This document shows, piece by piece, positions 1 through 10,837 of a stretch of DNA of 64,000 bases. Under the pieces are notes generated by a model that saw only the letters and a list, made by a program, of their open reading frames with translations, did not search any database and had not been told where the DNA came from. The position numbers were made by a program, and so were the translations under genes. The stretch's first letter is position 1; the number at the start of each line of letters is the position of its first letter. Source of the stretch: Asterella californica (Eukaryota; Streptophyta; Marchantiopsida; Marchantiales; Aytoniaceae); NCBI GenBank assembly GCA_036924285.1, contig JAYKYS010000012.1, positions 5,890,001 to 5,954,000 on the forward strand, in the 5' to 3' direction.

Positions 1-5
1 TATGA

Positions 6-197
6 GAACTTAATGGGGCAAAACTTAAAGTTCTTATTGCAAAAAAACGTGTGAAACTCTTCAAGAAGCGAGATGAAGAGATAAGCATGGAGGAAGTCAG
101 AACGGAGTTTGATCTCTTGGATGATGACGGAGAAGATTCATGTGTTGAAGATATTGCTAACGACGACATCAATCAAGAGGACGATGACATTATATGA
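6..197 (+). pseudogene. C-terminal end of a Ty3/gypsy integrase (fragment)
   Basis: This is a 63-codon open stretch ending in TGA at 195-197. It contains a run read as LNGAKLKVLIAKKRVKLFKK, which matches the last residues of the integrase of element I (LDGAVLKIPVAGKRIKLFRR) in spacing and composition. An acidic tail follows. The reading frame is closed upstream by TGA at 3-5, while another frame carries the preceding residues, so a frameshift lies at the window edge. The rest of the element is outside the window. In the intact family this region follows the catalytic core and GPY/F-like module and helps bind DNA. Assignment rests on alignment by eye. Confidence 0.6.
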
Positions 198-250
198 CGT
201 CGATCATAACTTTGTGAATGTTTTGTGGTGCATACCGAAGGATTCATAGG

Positions 251-290
251 TTTAGAAGAGGTGGATGTCGTGTTGTGGTGCGGCTCTTGT
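251..290 (+). other. Polypurine tract and start of a 3' LTR
   Basis: A purine-rich run (TTTAGAAGAGGTGGA, 251-265) is followed at once by TGTCGTGTTG. The same arrangement ends element I on the minus strand (CAGAGGGGGTGGA then TGTCGCG). It sits 69 bp after the integrase stop codon, as expected for the 3' LTR of the element ending at 197. The far end of this LTR could not be located; 300-600 shows nothing else I recognise. Confidence 0.45.
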
Positions 291-614
291 GTGAAATTCT
301 AGTAGATTACAGTTTGTAATTTTTTACGTTTCATGAACCTTATCTCATAACTTGCCAAACAGTGTGATGGATGTCACAATTGCAATTATATATTTGAGTG
401 ATCGCACGATAGTGAAATGTGCCAAATCAACAATTTGTGTGTGTTCACGTCAATGGTCCTTGCTGTTGCATCCGCGTATAAGATGGTGGATCGAGAGTTC
501 GTCAGACATTATTCCTTGCTTGGTATTTCGCGAATGTTTCTCAATGTCTAACATGGAGGGTGAGGAGTTACGAGAGTTGTACTCATGGACGGACGATAGA
601 TCCGAGTTTCAGAT

Positions 615-788
615 CTTTCATTTCATATTAAGCTTCACTACATCCATTGCGATCACTTTCGACAATGATTCGTTGTCTATTTTGGTGAAGAGTCCATGAT
701 AAGAGTGATGGATTTGCTTACTCCGATGATGCTACCGACTGTCAAGTACATGGAGAATTAGGACTTGACTGTGTACATTTTACTTTGA
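615..788 (+). pseudogene. Decayed copy of leader ORF a (retroelement leader)
   Basis: In the frame ending at TGA 786-788 this stretch aligns without a gap to the small ORF at 40071-40286 in the leader of element III. Shared stretches include FHIKL-YI--HF, the FG(D/E) core and DLT(V/L)YILL just before the stop. Two extra in-frame stops are present; one sits where the other copy has Trp (TGG to TAG). The copy is therefore broken, but similarity is at the protein level and the terminal stop is at the same place. No known domain is recognised. Confidence 0.55.
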
Positions 789-795
789 CGGGTGA

Positions 796-999
796 ATGGA
801 CCTGAACTTTCCAACAAACGTTCATTTCAACGTTTGGGTTGATATCTTATGTCACTACCGACAGAAGATCAATCATCGTGCGTGGATCACGAGAAACTTT
901 GGTGAGAAATACTATAATCAAGTGATGGCTTCCTCATTTCTTTTTATTATATCTTTCATCATAGATCAATTCAAGATCATTATCTTGACTTTATATTGA
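796..999 (+). CDS. Leader ORF b homologue, 67 aa, unknown function
   Basis: This intact ATG-to-TGA ORF starts MDLNFPTNVHFNVW and ends FKIIILTLY. It aligns to the ORF at 40293-40493 in element III, which starts MDLNRPPTTFNTW and ends FRVVILILY. The core FGE-(Y/F)(Y/A)-QV--S is shared. The protein is short, aromatic and hydrophobic toward its C-terminus. It follows leader ORF a by 7 bp but in a shifted frame. Whether it is translated is unknown. The conservation suggests a leader-encoded peptide of a gypsy element. Confidence 0.5.
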   Translation: MDLNFPTNVHFNVWVDILCHYRQKINHRAWITRNFGEKYYNQVMASSFLFIISFIIDQFKIIILTLY

Positions 1000-1041
1000 A
1001 TCTCGTGTACTTTTGTGTAATTATTATTTCTATCACCCAAA

Positions 1042-1072
1042 CTACAAATCACCCAATGAGGGTGATTTGTAG
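1042..1072. repeat. Perfect 13-bp inverted repeat (hairpin)
   Basis: CTACAAATCACCC (1042-1054) and its exact complement GGGTGATTTGTAG (1060-1072) flank a 5-bp loop. It lies between the leader-ORF relic and the GAAGAC-rich block and may mark an element edge. Confidence 0.8.
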
Positions 1073-2699
1073 TGTCGCAGGATTGCTCCTTTTGCCCATT
1101 CAGTATACAAGATATGTTCCCACAGAGGATTTGCACAAGTATCGCTGCTCTAAGTTCTAAGATCTGTTGAAACACACAAACACACGGGTTTTATCTAGAA
1201 ACAATCTCGTCTTCTCACAAAACCACACGGCTTCTAGACCCTTCAGAAAGTGCTCTAGACCTAAACAAACAACTACCACCTAAAATATCACACAAATATC
1301 TACAGAGAAGCTCGGGAAGACGCGTCTTGCTTCCAGGTCACTTCTTCCAGTCTTCTCAACACAGTCTTCTCGAAGCAATTCTCGGCTTCTGGAGGTTCAA
1401 CTCGGCTTCTCGCACCTCCAGAAGACTGCCCTTGTTTCGTAGAAGTCGAACTAGCAACGTCTGTCACACATTGCTCTTCCAAGTCTCAACGGGTTAGATC
1501 AATCACAGGATGTATGCCCCCTGTAGCCTTCCCAGGCTTCTGTCTTTGAAAACGGTCTTCCTGCAGCACTACAACGACATTCACTTTCACGAAAGCTCAA
1601 CAAAAGTCTCGGAAGCTCACTAGAAGAAGATAGGAAGATGGGAAGATGGAAGAAGATGGGGAAGAAGAGAAAATCCAAACAAGAAAAAACAAGAAAAGAA
1701 TGAGAAATTAAGACTCCGACAGGCTTCTAGTCCGGATCCTGACTAACAAGCCATCCCTGCTTGTAGTAATTTGGGGAGGAAGACAACAAATTCGCTTATA
1801 GTTACATAGTCTTCTACTTGAGGATGTCGTCTTCTACTGTGGGAAGAAGTCTTTTTTCTTCTTCTATCGCTGCTCCGACTACTCTGTCTTCTGGGATCAC
1901 TTACCCATAGGATCGTCCGTACGTGGATCCGAAGTGCTCCACTGGATGAGCCAAGCTGCGAATCTACACAACTGCTAACAATCACCGCCACTCAAGAAGA
2001 ATGCTTCCCATGCACAATTGGGTGTGATTTCGAGGAAATCTGCTGCCCAGAAGACACAGACAAAGCTTCCAAAATCCATTCCCCGAGAAGAAGGCACATT
2101 GGTGTCGGGAAGCTCACCCCCTCTACTTCCTGCTCCTACTCCTCGGCACACCAGCTTAGCAACATGACTACACGATGATGTCGTTCCCTGCTCTAAACTG
2201 CCCATTATCTCTGTCTACATCTTCGATCCACTACTGGAAGCGAGAGTGCAGACCCCTCCGGTGTAATCCAAATCTATTCGTATGTCTCTAGCATTGGGTG
2301 TAATGTGTATACAGTAATGTGTTTAGTGCGCATTGAATCCTACTCTGCATTCTAACTTATACTACTACCTTCAGGCGCAGGAGAGAGTTCCTCTCCAATC
2401 CTCACTTGCAACCAGAGGGAGATGAGGGACTGTCAGAAGGCCACCACCTCACATGCAGTCGGCTCCCTGCCTAGGTTTAGAAACTTACTTCCTACTCATG
2501 CGCTGCCTACTCTGTCACATGGACAGTCATCTAATTTTACAAGTAAACTGCCACCTCCTAAGATAGCAATTTTGGCTCTTATCAAAATTAGACAAGTCAA
2601 CTTGTCTTCTATGCTTGCTGTCTACTCTAATTCGCGGGGTGCGATCTCCTCCTGATCTGCTCTTATCTGAACTCCTAACTCGGCTTCTGATAAGGTGAG

Positions 2700-4818
2700 A
2701 AGCCATGCGAGTACCTCGGGTGTCACTAAGTGGCTTCCTCCTCAACATTCATGGCTGGTTCAGCTGGTGCGGCTTCGGAAGACGAAAGCATCTTCTAGGA
2801 AGCCGAGTCGACTTGCGCTTCCTCGCTCTTCTGAGGTACTTGTTCGACACTGGGAGCTGTGGTGACCTCGCAGTGGTCCGAGGAAGTCACCTCCTCCACT
2901 CGAAACACCTGGGAAGACAACTCTTCTTCCTGTCTTCCAGAATCGGCAGATTGAAGGCATCTTTAAGCCCTCAATCTGCCGATCCAGGTAACAAAACATA
3001 CTCTCCTTGCACTCCACTAGCATCGCTCTGGACTCGTCATCCCACTCCCTAGCTAGGGTGAGAAGCTTCCTACCGCGGTGAAGTTGAACTTCTTGCGAAG
3101 TGCTTTCATCATCTGTGCTAGCAATTCTTGCACGCGAGCTTCTGTTGCTTCTCGCTGCGTCTTCTCTGCTGCAGCCTGTACTTCTGTAGCTTCTCGCAGT
3201 GTCTTTCACGTTGTCTTCTTCTCTGCGAGGGTGGTGATCTTACCTCTGACCCGCAGGACCTCCTGGTCACGTTGTTGTAGACGTGCCTGCGACTCCTAGT
3301 TGCTCTTCCTCAACTGTGCTGACCCTTTGATAGAGGCGGCTGTCTTGTACCTCGTGACAAGCTTCTCCATGGTGCGGAGGTCAGCTTCCAACGCTTCTAC
3401 CTTCTTCTAGACTTCTTCTTGTTGCATCAGAGTGCGCATATCGAATCCAGGTCGCAGTGGCTTCTCTTGAGCCATCGCGTGCTTCTCCACCAACTCCATG
3501 ACTGGCTGAATCTCCGAATGGAAGAAGGCGCTGAATTCCTCCAACCTTCTTCTCGCAGAAGACAGGTTCATCTCCACAATCCGATCGGAGATGTCTTCCT
3601 TGTCTTCCAGAGGCAAAGATGCCTCTTCCATCGCTGTGACCTTCTGCTTCTGCGTGCGAGAAGACACTATTCTTCTCATCTTCCGGGGTGGAAGATCCCT
3701 TCCCACAGCAGAAGCGGTTCTCTTCATTGCATTTTTTCGCATCGTAGTAAGAATATCCATCCAACCTTCGTCTTCTGGAGTCTTCGGAAGACTCCTTGTA
3801 GTTGCAGAAGCGGTCTTCTGTGCAACTCGAGTACTCAATGGCTCCTCCTGAGAGTCGGACTCCGATCCAGAGTGAATGATCGAGAAAGAGGTGGTCTTCC
3901 TATGCACGCTCTTAGGTCCCATCTTCCTCGGTGGTGTCGCGTCTTCCGAACCACTGGAGTCGTCTTCTCTTACTAGAAGCGTCTTCTGATGAGTGCCTAG
4001 TCTCATCTGCGGCACTAGAGTGGGAGGGGGAGTCATGACCGCGGCTTGGTCGTCTTCTCCCGAGGTCTCCTCCTTTATCTCGTGCTGCCCTGTTGGTCCA
4101 TATCTCGCCAACTGATCTTCTACTAGGTCCCCCTTGGACACGTACAAGTAGCAAAGAAACGGAGTAAGATGTCCTCCTGCCGGGATACCCAAGTACACCA
4201 GTTCTACCTGCACATATGCGTGGAAGAAAGTGCCCGAGTTGATAGGAAGCCCTTCCCAAATGACTTCCAGGAATTCCACGTCTCGATCTCCAAGATACCT
4301 CGTCTTCTATGCTTTCCCCTTGGAAAAGAGATGGAGGAATAGCTTCGCCAGAAAACGCTTTCGTTGCTCCCGGTAAGCCTCGACCTTTCATCCATTCCTT
4401 CCCTGTCTGTCCTCCAAGAAGAGGCAAGTTGTGCTTCTAGACACGTGTCACTTCTCCGAGATCATGGGTAGGATCTTCTTCTCTAACTCATATCCCTGTT
4501 CTCTGCTTCTGGCCTGTGGAAGGCCCTACACCATCATTCCGCTGTCCAGGAAGATGGTCTTCCATGAACTACTCTTGCCTTCGCAGATACAAGATTGTGA
4601 GGAGGCAATGCTGCCCAAACCTCCTCCAGAAGACCCTGATCTGCGAGATTCCAGTCCCACAAGAAGAAGTCGAGATCCAACTCCTTGATGAAGAGTTTGG
4701 CCTCGACCAACCTCTGCTGCCGGTAACACCAATCTTCGAGGATGCATCGACATACTTCAAGCTCTGTTACACTAAGCCACATGCACTTACTGTGAGTCGA
4801 AGGCACAGTCCTTTCCAA
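2700..4818 (-). pseudogene. Gag-like protein with coiled-coil C-terminus (decayed)
   Basis: Reading leftward from 4818, one frame gives a Trp- and Leu-rich segment (including LDLDFFLWDWNLADQGLLEE). It runs through a TAG and a TGA to about 4350, then shifts frame. The next frame is open from 4279 to 3407 (290 residues): FFHAYVQVELVYLG, a Ser/Asp/Glu-rich low-complexity middle, a basic RKMRRI patch, then RRRLEEFSAFFHSEIQPV. The same frame goes on past TAG, TAG and TGA to about 3070 with heptad-like Leu/Ala/Glu/Lys repeats, a probable long coiled coil. A further frameshift leads to about 2740. No zinc knuckle, protease or RT was seen. The architecture recalls a retroelement structural protein, but the family is not recognised. 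Confidence 0.5.
2942..2983. repeat. 13-bp inverted repeat inside the coiled-coil pseudogene
   Basis: ATCGGCAGATTGA (2942-2954) and TCAATCTGCCGAT (2971-2983) are exact complements separated by 16 bp. It lies in the 3' part of the gag-like pseudogene and is long enough to fold in RNA. Confidence 0.75.
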
Positions 4819-5231
4819 GTCTTCACAGTCTAGCTTCCACTCTCAAAAGACGAATCTAGTCCTTCAGAAGACAACTATTCCGTCTTCCTGGATTCTAACA
4901 GTGCTTCCTAAGTAGCTCTCGTCTTCCGAGCTATATCTAAATAACCTTAACTAAGCAAAGCATCGCATGGATTACCAAGAAGACAACCCACCTTGCATTT
5001 CATCCTACTTCATAACAGAAGATACAAGATATGCGAGAAGCAGAGTGTATGAAAAGTTCAGAAGATGGTCGTGGGCTCCTGCTATGACAGTGACCTTCAG
5101 GAAGACTCCCGGGACAGCTTCTGATTCAATGACATTCTCGAAAGACTTCTCGCAGCCAAGCTTCTTTTCAGTGATCTCACCTGTCTTTTGCTTCCGACAC
5201 GCAATCTAACCTCACAACAGACACAAGACAT

Positions 5232-6012
5232 TCATACTCTGTTTTTCCGACTCCTCTTCTCTTATAGACACTCAGAAGAAGCTTGCTGCATGACGAGAAG
5301 ACATGACCCTCGATCATTCTCTCCAGATTCTACCAGCAAGACTTCTCACAACTCTCTTCTAAGTTCGGGAAGAAGAAGGAATAGGCTGCTATGGGTCGGA
5401 TAGAAGAGACCCGTAAAGGACCCTCACGTCTTCTCGCGCATTCTGCCAGCCTTTCCAATCTTCTAGTCTCTCTAGGAAGATGTGGATTTCAGAAGCTCGG
5501 AAGATTGGGAGGCACATGCCTGATTCCCAACTTCCAGCTTCTCGAAACAACAATCAACTCATCAAGTCACTCAGGATTCGTACCAAGTCTCTCTCAACAC
5601 AAAACCAATCCAATCCAATCTTGATATGAATTGCACACAGTCGCGGAAGACGTTCAGACATTCAGGAGCGTCTTCTGTCCATGGGTTCGGGAGTAGAGGT
5701 GCGATAGGATAGGGAAATTGATAGTTGAGGGATTGAATTTGAGAATGAAAGACATGGAAGCTCGATTGCAGCTTGGGAAGAAGCAGGAAGATGACTGTCG
5801 AAAATTGGGCAGCGCTTCCGTGCCCAATTTCACAAAGGGAAAGTTTGGGATGGAGGAAACGATGGATGAGCTTCTTGCAAACAAGCGGGGAAGCGCGGGG
5901 AACACTAAACCAGAGATAAGGAGCGGTGGAAAAGAAAAAGAACAGGGGAAGAACCTCAAACAATCTTCTGGCTGCTTCTCATAGTGCCTTCAGTCTTCTA
6001 CGCGCTTCTGGT
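5232..6012 (+). repeat. Dispersed repeat, copy 1 (of 31585-32401)
   Basis: This segment matches 31585-32401 in the same orientation over its whole length, with scattered substitutions and small indels. Landmarks are ACTCAGAAGAAGCTTGCTGC near the left and a GCCTTCAGTCTTCT run near the right. It forms the right-hand part of the GAAGAC-rich block. The second copy stops exactly where element II begins, so this copy shows what lay at that insertion site. Confidence 0.75.
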
Positions 6013-6600
6013 CTCCACTTCAACTCCAATGCGATCTCACAGAACTGCTCCTATCGTCGATTCTGAGCTACGCCATGCTGCTTCTTCAGTTGATCTTTGC
6101 TCCACCTCTAATTGCCCTTCAATGTCTGCTTCTGGGAATCTACAGAGGAGTCCTTCAGCTCGATGGTGCTTCCTGCTCTCATAGAATTGTCCTCTCGTTC
6201 TCTCTCTAGCATTGATTCGATCCTTGCTATCCATGATTTCACTACTCTTGCTTTCCTCACTCAATTTGGTACCTCTGAAATCGATCCTCAGCGCGCGATG
6301 ACCTTCGATGCGGAAAGCAGTCGCTGATTCTATGCTAATGTGCTTCTCCCGTATCTTCCTACGCGATTAAGGGTTTTGACCTATCTACTACCATGGGACA
6401 ACCTGGTAGATACACCTACCCCTCTACTGGGTGGTGCGTGGTTGATGCTCATATAGTCGCTGTCGCTGTCTTCTGGAAGACACGCGTCTTCTATCCTTCA
6501 TCTTCCGAAGACCTGGTCGGGAAGACGTCTTCTCGGAAGATGTCCTTCTTCTGTCTTCGGAAGGAGTCGACTTCTTTTACAAAAAGTTTTCAAGACCATC

Positions 6601-7317
6601 TTTCTTCTAAGCAAGATGTAATCTTAAGCAACAAGGTTATTTCAATTACACCGACATGTTATTAACTTCAAAAGTTTTAAATTCTGTAAATTGTGGACAC
6701 CACATGATTTGTTAAGTTTAGGGTCCGAAGTATTTTGGTTCAAGCTTTGAAGGTGTGAGAGTGTTTTAGGATTACAACTCGATCTATAGTGTCAAATATA
6801 GATAAAGTGATCTCCAATCTTCTTTCTCATTGGTCTATTTTTTATCAATCAAGTTCATCCAAGTTCCAAGGACGGTTTAGAGGTTCAGAGGTCTTCTCAA
6901 GGATCATTTGCCAAGTGTGAGATCTCGTTGAAAAGCTCTCGATCGTGGACTACAATATACGGAGGAAGATCGATCAGTTTGGAGCTCTAAGCAAAGTGTT
7001 ATGATCGTTCAAAGTCAAGGGATCAAATTAGTACTCCGAATCAGATTTCGAATATCGTCAGAGAGAGAGCTGTGACGAAGAGAATCACTCTTCACCAGAG
7101 CTCTCGGAAATTCTAGCGAAAAAGACTCTTCTTCCGTCGAAGTACGAAGTACAACTCCTTCCCAAATGACTTCTTAAGAAGAACTTCACCATAAAGATAC
7201 TTCTTAAGAAGAACAACTTCCTCTAAAGTAACTTCGTCATAAAACTTCTTCGCAGTAAACTAACAGAGGTCAGGGTTTATATGACCTGAGATCTAGTATG
7301 TTTTGGGAGATTTTAAG
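6601..7317. other. No gene seen
   Basis: AT-rich DNA without a supportable ORF. Around 7170-7230 the motif ACTTCTTAAGAAGAAC occurs twice in tandem; its centre is a short palindrome. Nothing else stands out. Confidence 0.5.
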
Positions 7318-7560
7318 ATCCACAAGATCCAAGCTCTAACGATAATTCAACCCCATAATCGACAAGGGGTGTAATTATGGAGTAAGAGCATTAAATGATG
7401 CTCGTTCTCGATCACAAACCACACATCCTGTGACGAACTACTGCACATCGATGTGCATACCACGCCAGCAATACTGTTCTTGGAGTAAGTTATGTGTATG
7501 CTTCACTCCAAAATGTTTCAACTCCTCATGGACATGTCGTACTAACAGTGCTCTGTAGGA
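7318..7560 (-). pseudogene. Integrase zinc-finger fragment of element IV
   Basis: Read on the minus strand this gives an HHCC-type integrase N-terminus: HVHEELKHFGVKHTH, then CWRGMHIDV, then GCVVCDRERASFNALT, with an in-frame TAG between V-Q and F-V. The following residues (LHPLSIMGL-YR-SLD) match the start of the plus-strand integrase at 21357. The two pieces are therefore one family in opposite orientation. The piece is cut off on the left. To its right, 7561-8057 is anonymous DNA that runs into element I. Confidence 0.6.
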
Positions 7561-8057
7561 TGGATGTGGCACTATATGTACTCCTCATCATCTCACACTT
7601 GAAGTACATGTCGTCCTTCTCGTCGAGATTGGAGGACGTGATCTCGCTCCTTGGCACTTACTGTGCCTATCACTACGCCAATACGTAGATATTTCATTAC
7701 TATCACATTGTCATGGATATCTCGCTGGTCTAGAACACCATCTCCATCCTCAAGATCTAGACCTCAAGATCTGACCCAACACCTGACGACGTGAAGCCTT
7801 CGACATCAAAGCTACTACCGTCGTACTCGTAGAGAAATCCATCGTTCGCTCTCTGTCGTCGGTATTGAGCTCCACCAACTACCATAACTGAGCATCCCAC
7901 ACAAGCCCAAGTCCTCCATCTCTGTAAGCATGTGACATTGGAAAGCTCATCTTAGTGGACAACACTGTCATGGATCGTTTCACTAGGTTCACCATTGTCA
8001 TGGGTGACTTATCGATGACTCTTACTACTTGAGATTGTCGCCCTGCATCCAAGACGT
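7561..8057. other. Target-site DNA left of element I
   Basis: No gene is recognised. The last four bases, ACGT (8054-8057), are repeated at 16577-16580 on the other side of element I, so this DNA was continuous with 16577 onward before the insertion. Confidence 0.6.
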
Positions 8058-9338
8058 TGTCGGAGTGTAATCTGTCTACCTAGGAAAGCGCCGGGCTTCT
8101 GGCTGTGGTTGTTCACTCAAGAGGTTGGCTTTCAGGTCACAATAGGGCTATAAACACTCACACAGATGTGTAAGATCTAGTAATATACCCAGAAGGCGAA
8201 ATTCAGGTCTAGCTGGCAGTAATAGGATTCGGCGGTGAACTTTGACACTCACGGAGAGGAAAACTATGAAGGTTTAGACCTCTAAACTTCCCTACATGCA
8301 AGTGAGGTACTACTGAACTCACAGACGAAATTTCAGCCTGAGATCAAATTCTGACACGGAGATATGAACAGAAAAGTTTTGAGCAAGAAAACTACGGCAA
8401 TTTCTGGTACCTAGCTGGCTATTTCAACCTATAACAGGAGTTTGGCTCGATCAATTTCGAAGTTTCTTACAGGATTTGCAGTCTACAGGGTGCTGAACAT
8501 CCCTGTGAAGTTGGGACTCCTGAATGAACACAGAACTGTAGATCTCCTCCTCTGAAGTCACTGCTCTAGATTAAGAGCTTTTCAGACCCCCTCAGCTTCA
8601 GCGGCCGCCCTGAATTACTCAGTTGCTCAATCGATATGAAACTTTTTGTGAAATCATAGCCCTGCTGGCGGAGAACACAACCTCGAAGTTTTGAAGCAAT
8701 TTCCTCAAATCTGCTGCGAGTGACACTGAAAACCCTAAATCCAACCAAAATGATTCAATTCTAGCACAATCCGAACTTCAATTGCTCATAACTCCGTCTT
8801 TATTGACTCAAATCGATCGAAATTTTCACTGGAAGTGCTTGGCATGACGAGACCTCTCTCCCTGTGCTCTCAGATTTTGAAGATCCCTCACCAAATGCTC
8901 GAACTCCACTCTAGAGCTCTGTTTCTAAATTTAGAGTTTAACAAAAGACAAAAATGGACCAATGGGAGTTCATAGCTCCACTTGGTTGTCCTTTAGTACC
9001 CTAAACCACGTGGCAACTTAGTTTTACTCATAGGCTACCACGTCAAGCCTCCTAGAGTGCCAGCGTAAAACTTAAATTACTTAAAACGACACGCAGCCCC
9101 GAAAAATAACTTAAATCAGCTAGAAAGCGTGCATGGGCGACACGCAAATACAACCCATGAGCTTAAGCCCTATCAACATGGTAATCAACCTACTAAGACT
9201 CAAAATAGTGTTAACACCGTATGCAAAGGTGTCAAACATATACATAAACGACTAGAAGTAATATAAGCTAACTTCTAGAACTACTAAACTCAAGCGTCGG
9301 AGTAGAAATATAACATGTAGCCGTCAAGTAGCGCGACA
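8058..9338 (-). repeat. 3' LTR of element I
   Basis: On the plus strand it starts TGTCGGAGTG and ends AGCGCGACA. It is about 99.5% identical by eye to the LTR at 15295-16576. It is preceded on the coding strand by the polypurine tract at 9339-9353. Confidence 0.92.
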
Positions 9339-9353
9339 TCCACCCCCTCTGAA
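9339..9353 (-). promoter_or_regulatory. Polypurine tract of element I
   Basis: The coding-strand sequence TTCAGAGGGGGTGGA directly abuts the 3' LTR, the expected place for the primer of plus-strand DNA synthesis. Confidence 0.75.
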
Positions 9354-9468
9354 CCTGCACATCCTCCGGTATGTGCCATCCAGATCAAGACTCTTCAGCT
9401 TCGGCTTCAAACTCATCTTCAATCTGCATTGAGTCTTCAGCTTCATCCTCTGTAAACTCTGCAACGTT

Positions 9469-10831
9469 CTAGTCCTCCCTTCTCCTCCTAAAGAGCTTGA
9501 TTCTCTTTCCTGCGACTGGTATCTTGAGCACTGCACCATCTAACTCTCTCAAGGAGTATGTGGCATTATCATAAACTTCTAACACCACATAAGGTCCAAA
9601 CCATCTCTTGGAGAACTTCCTGATAGTGCTATGCTGATTATCAAGACTACTATCATAGACTAACACCCAATCACCTTCTTTAACTGGTTTGGGTCGTAAT
9701 CTATGCGTTCTATCAAATCTGTCTTTGTTTCTCTCCCTAGCAATCTTTAATCTTTCGATAGCTTTAGCAACATCCTCAGGTCTTCGTTCTAACTGCTGGA
9801 TCCTTAATGCAAGAAGATCCTCCGTACTTCTACCATCTTCCCATGGCAAAACATTCCAAGTAGGCACAACCTCCTCAATTGGCATCACAGGTTTCTGTCC
9901 TAGTATCAACTCTGCTGGCATGTAACCTGTAACGGTACTATGAGTTGTACGATCTGCCCATAAAGCAAATGGTAGCAGTCTAGGCCATTCACGGATCTTA
10001 CCCTTGCAAGCTTTTACCAAAGCTTTGATGATTGGCGGATGACCTCGTTCGCTCTTGCCATTCCCTTCAGGATTGTAAGCAGTGGTTAATGCCAGCTTGA
10101 TTCCCAATCGCTTGAAGAACTCAACTGCTTCTTGTGAATCCAACTCATCCCTATCTGCAGTGATCTTTCCCACACACCCATACCTACAAATAACACTTCA
10201 AGTAGAAAGCGGCAGACACTAGCAGTGGTCTTTTCCTCAGGGCACGGCCTTCGACTTGGTTAGATAGATCTTCTCTAGCCAAGACTAGATACCTCATTTG
10301 TCCAAGTCCAAATGGCATAGTTACCGGATCAACTACCCATTTGTAATGAATGGCTAAAGGATAAGTAGGATGCAATCCATCACGATGACGTACGTTGGAA
10401 TACATCTGGCAAGGTATACAGGATGAAACAAACTGCACTACATCCTTATACATACCCTTCCACCAATACTTCTCCTTTATCTTGGCAAATGTAGCCCAAA
10501 CTCCTCTATGACCGGTCCATAGACTCTCATGGAACTCCTTGATCAGCTTCTGCTGCAATTCTAGGTCACATACCACCCGCTGTGGTACACCTCCTTGTAG
10601 CTTAGGGCGCTTCCATAGATGTCCTCCATATAAAAAGTACCCATAAGCTGTTCTACGGATCCTCTTGAAATCTGCATCAGACCTGCCTTCTTGCCTTTCC
10701 AATGAACTCAAATAGCGCCCAAGATCCAACCACTCGTCATCGTACATAGTTTCCTCAAATAACTCCAATGGAGCTGCAAAACAGCTTCTATCCCTTCTAG
10801 CAAGAGCACTAGAATAGAACTCTGTTCCCAC
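9469..10831 (-). pseudogene. Integrase of element I (frameshifted)
   Basis: The upstream part (10831-10184) continues the RT frame after a single TAG at 10838-10840. It carries the HHCC zinc-binding module: H in KEFHESLWTGHRG and CIPC in QFVSSCIPCQM. A core segment including VVDPVTMPFGLGQ follows. A one-base shift near 10186 moves to a second frame (10173-9469) with ITADRDELD, AYNPEGNGKSERG and the GPY/F-like RWFGPYVVLEVYDNATYSL. The catalytic D, D and E can therefore all be placed. It ends KLFRRRRED just before the polypurine tract. No chromodomain follows. It would insert the cDNA, but this copy cannot make full-length protein without frame correction. Confidence 0.85.
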
Positions 10832-10837
10832 ATCCTC

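Larger units (their letters stand above)
1190..6600. other. GAAGAC/GTCTTC-rich block, probable retroelement remains
   Basis: About 5.4 kb in which GAAGAC, GTCTTC, CTTCC, TCTTCT and related words recur every few tens of bases on both strands, far more densely than anywhere else except the related copy at 31585-32401. It contains a minus-strand coiled-coil gag-like pseudogene (2700-4818) and a segment repeated elsewhere (5232-6012). Many short ORFs here are a by-product of the biased composition. I could not find matching LTRs or terminal inverted repeats, so its class is open. A gag-only or very decayed LTR element is my best guess. Confidence 0.45.

Noticed and set aside
352..699. A 115-codon plus-strand ORF near the window start
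   Set aside because: Its end overlaps the leader-ORF relic in a different frame, and it is the other frame that is conserved. No motif was found.
5571..5963. A 130-codon minus-strand ORF in the GAAGAC-rich block
   Set aside because: It is low in complexity (Phe/Leu/Pro/Ser-rich), its relative at 32066-32296 is broken, and it shows no domain. It is more likely a composition effect in repeat DNA.
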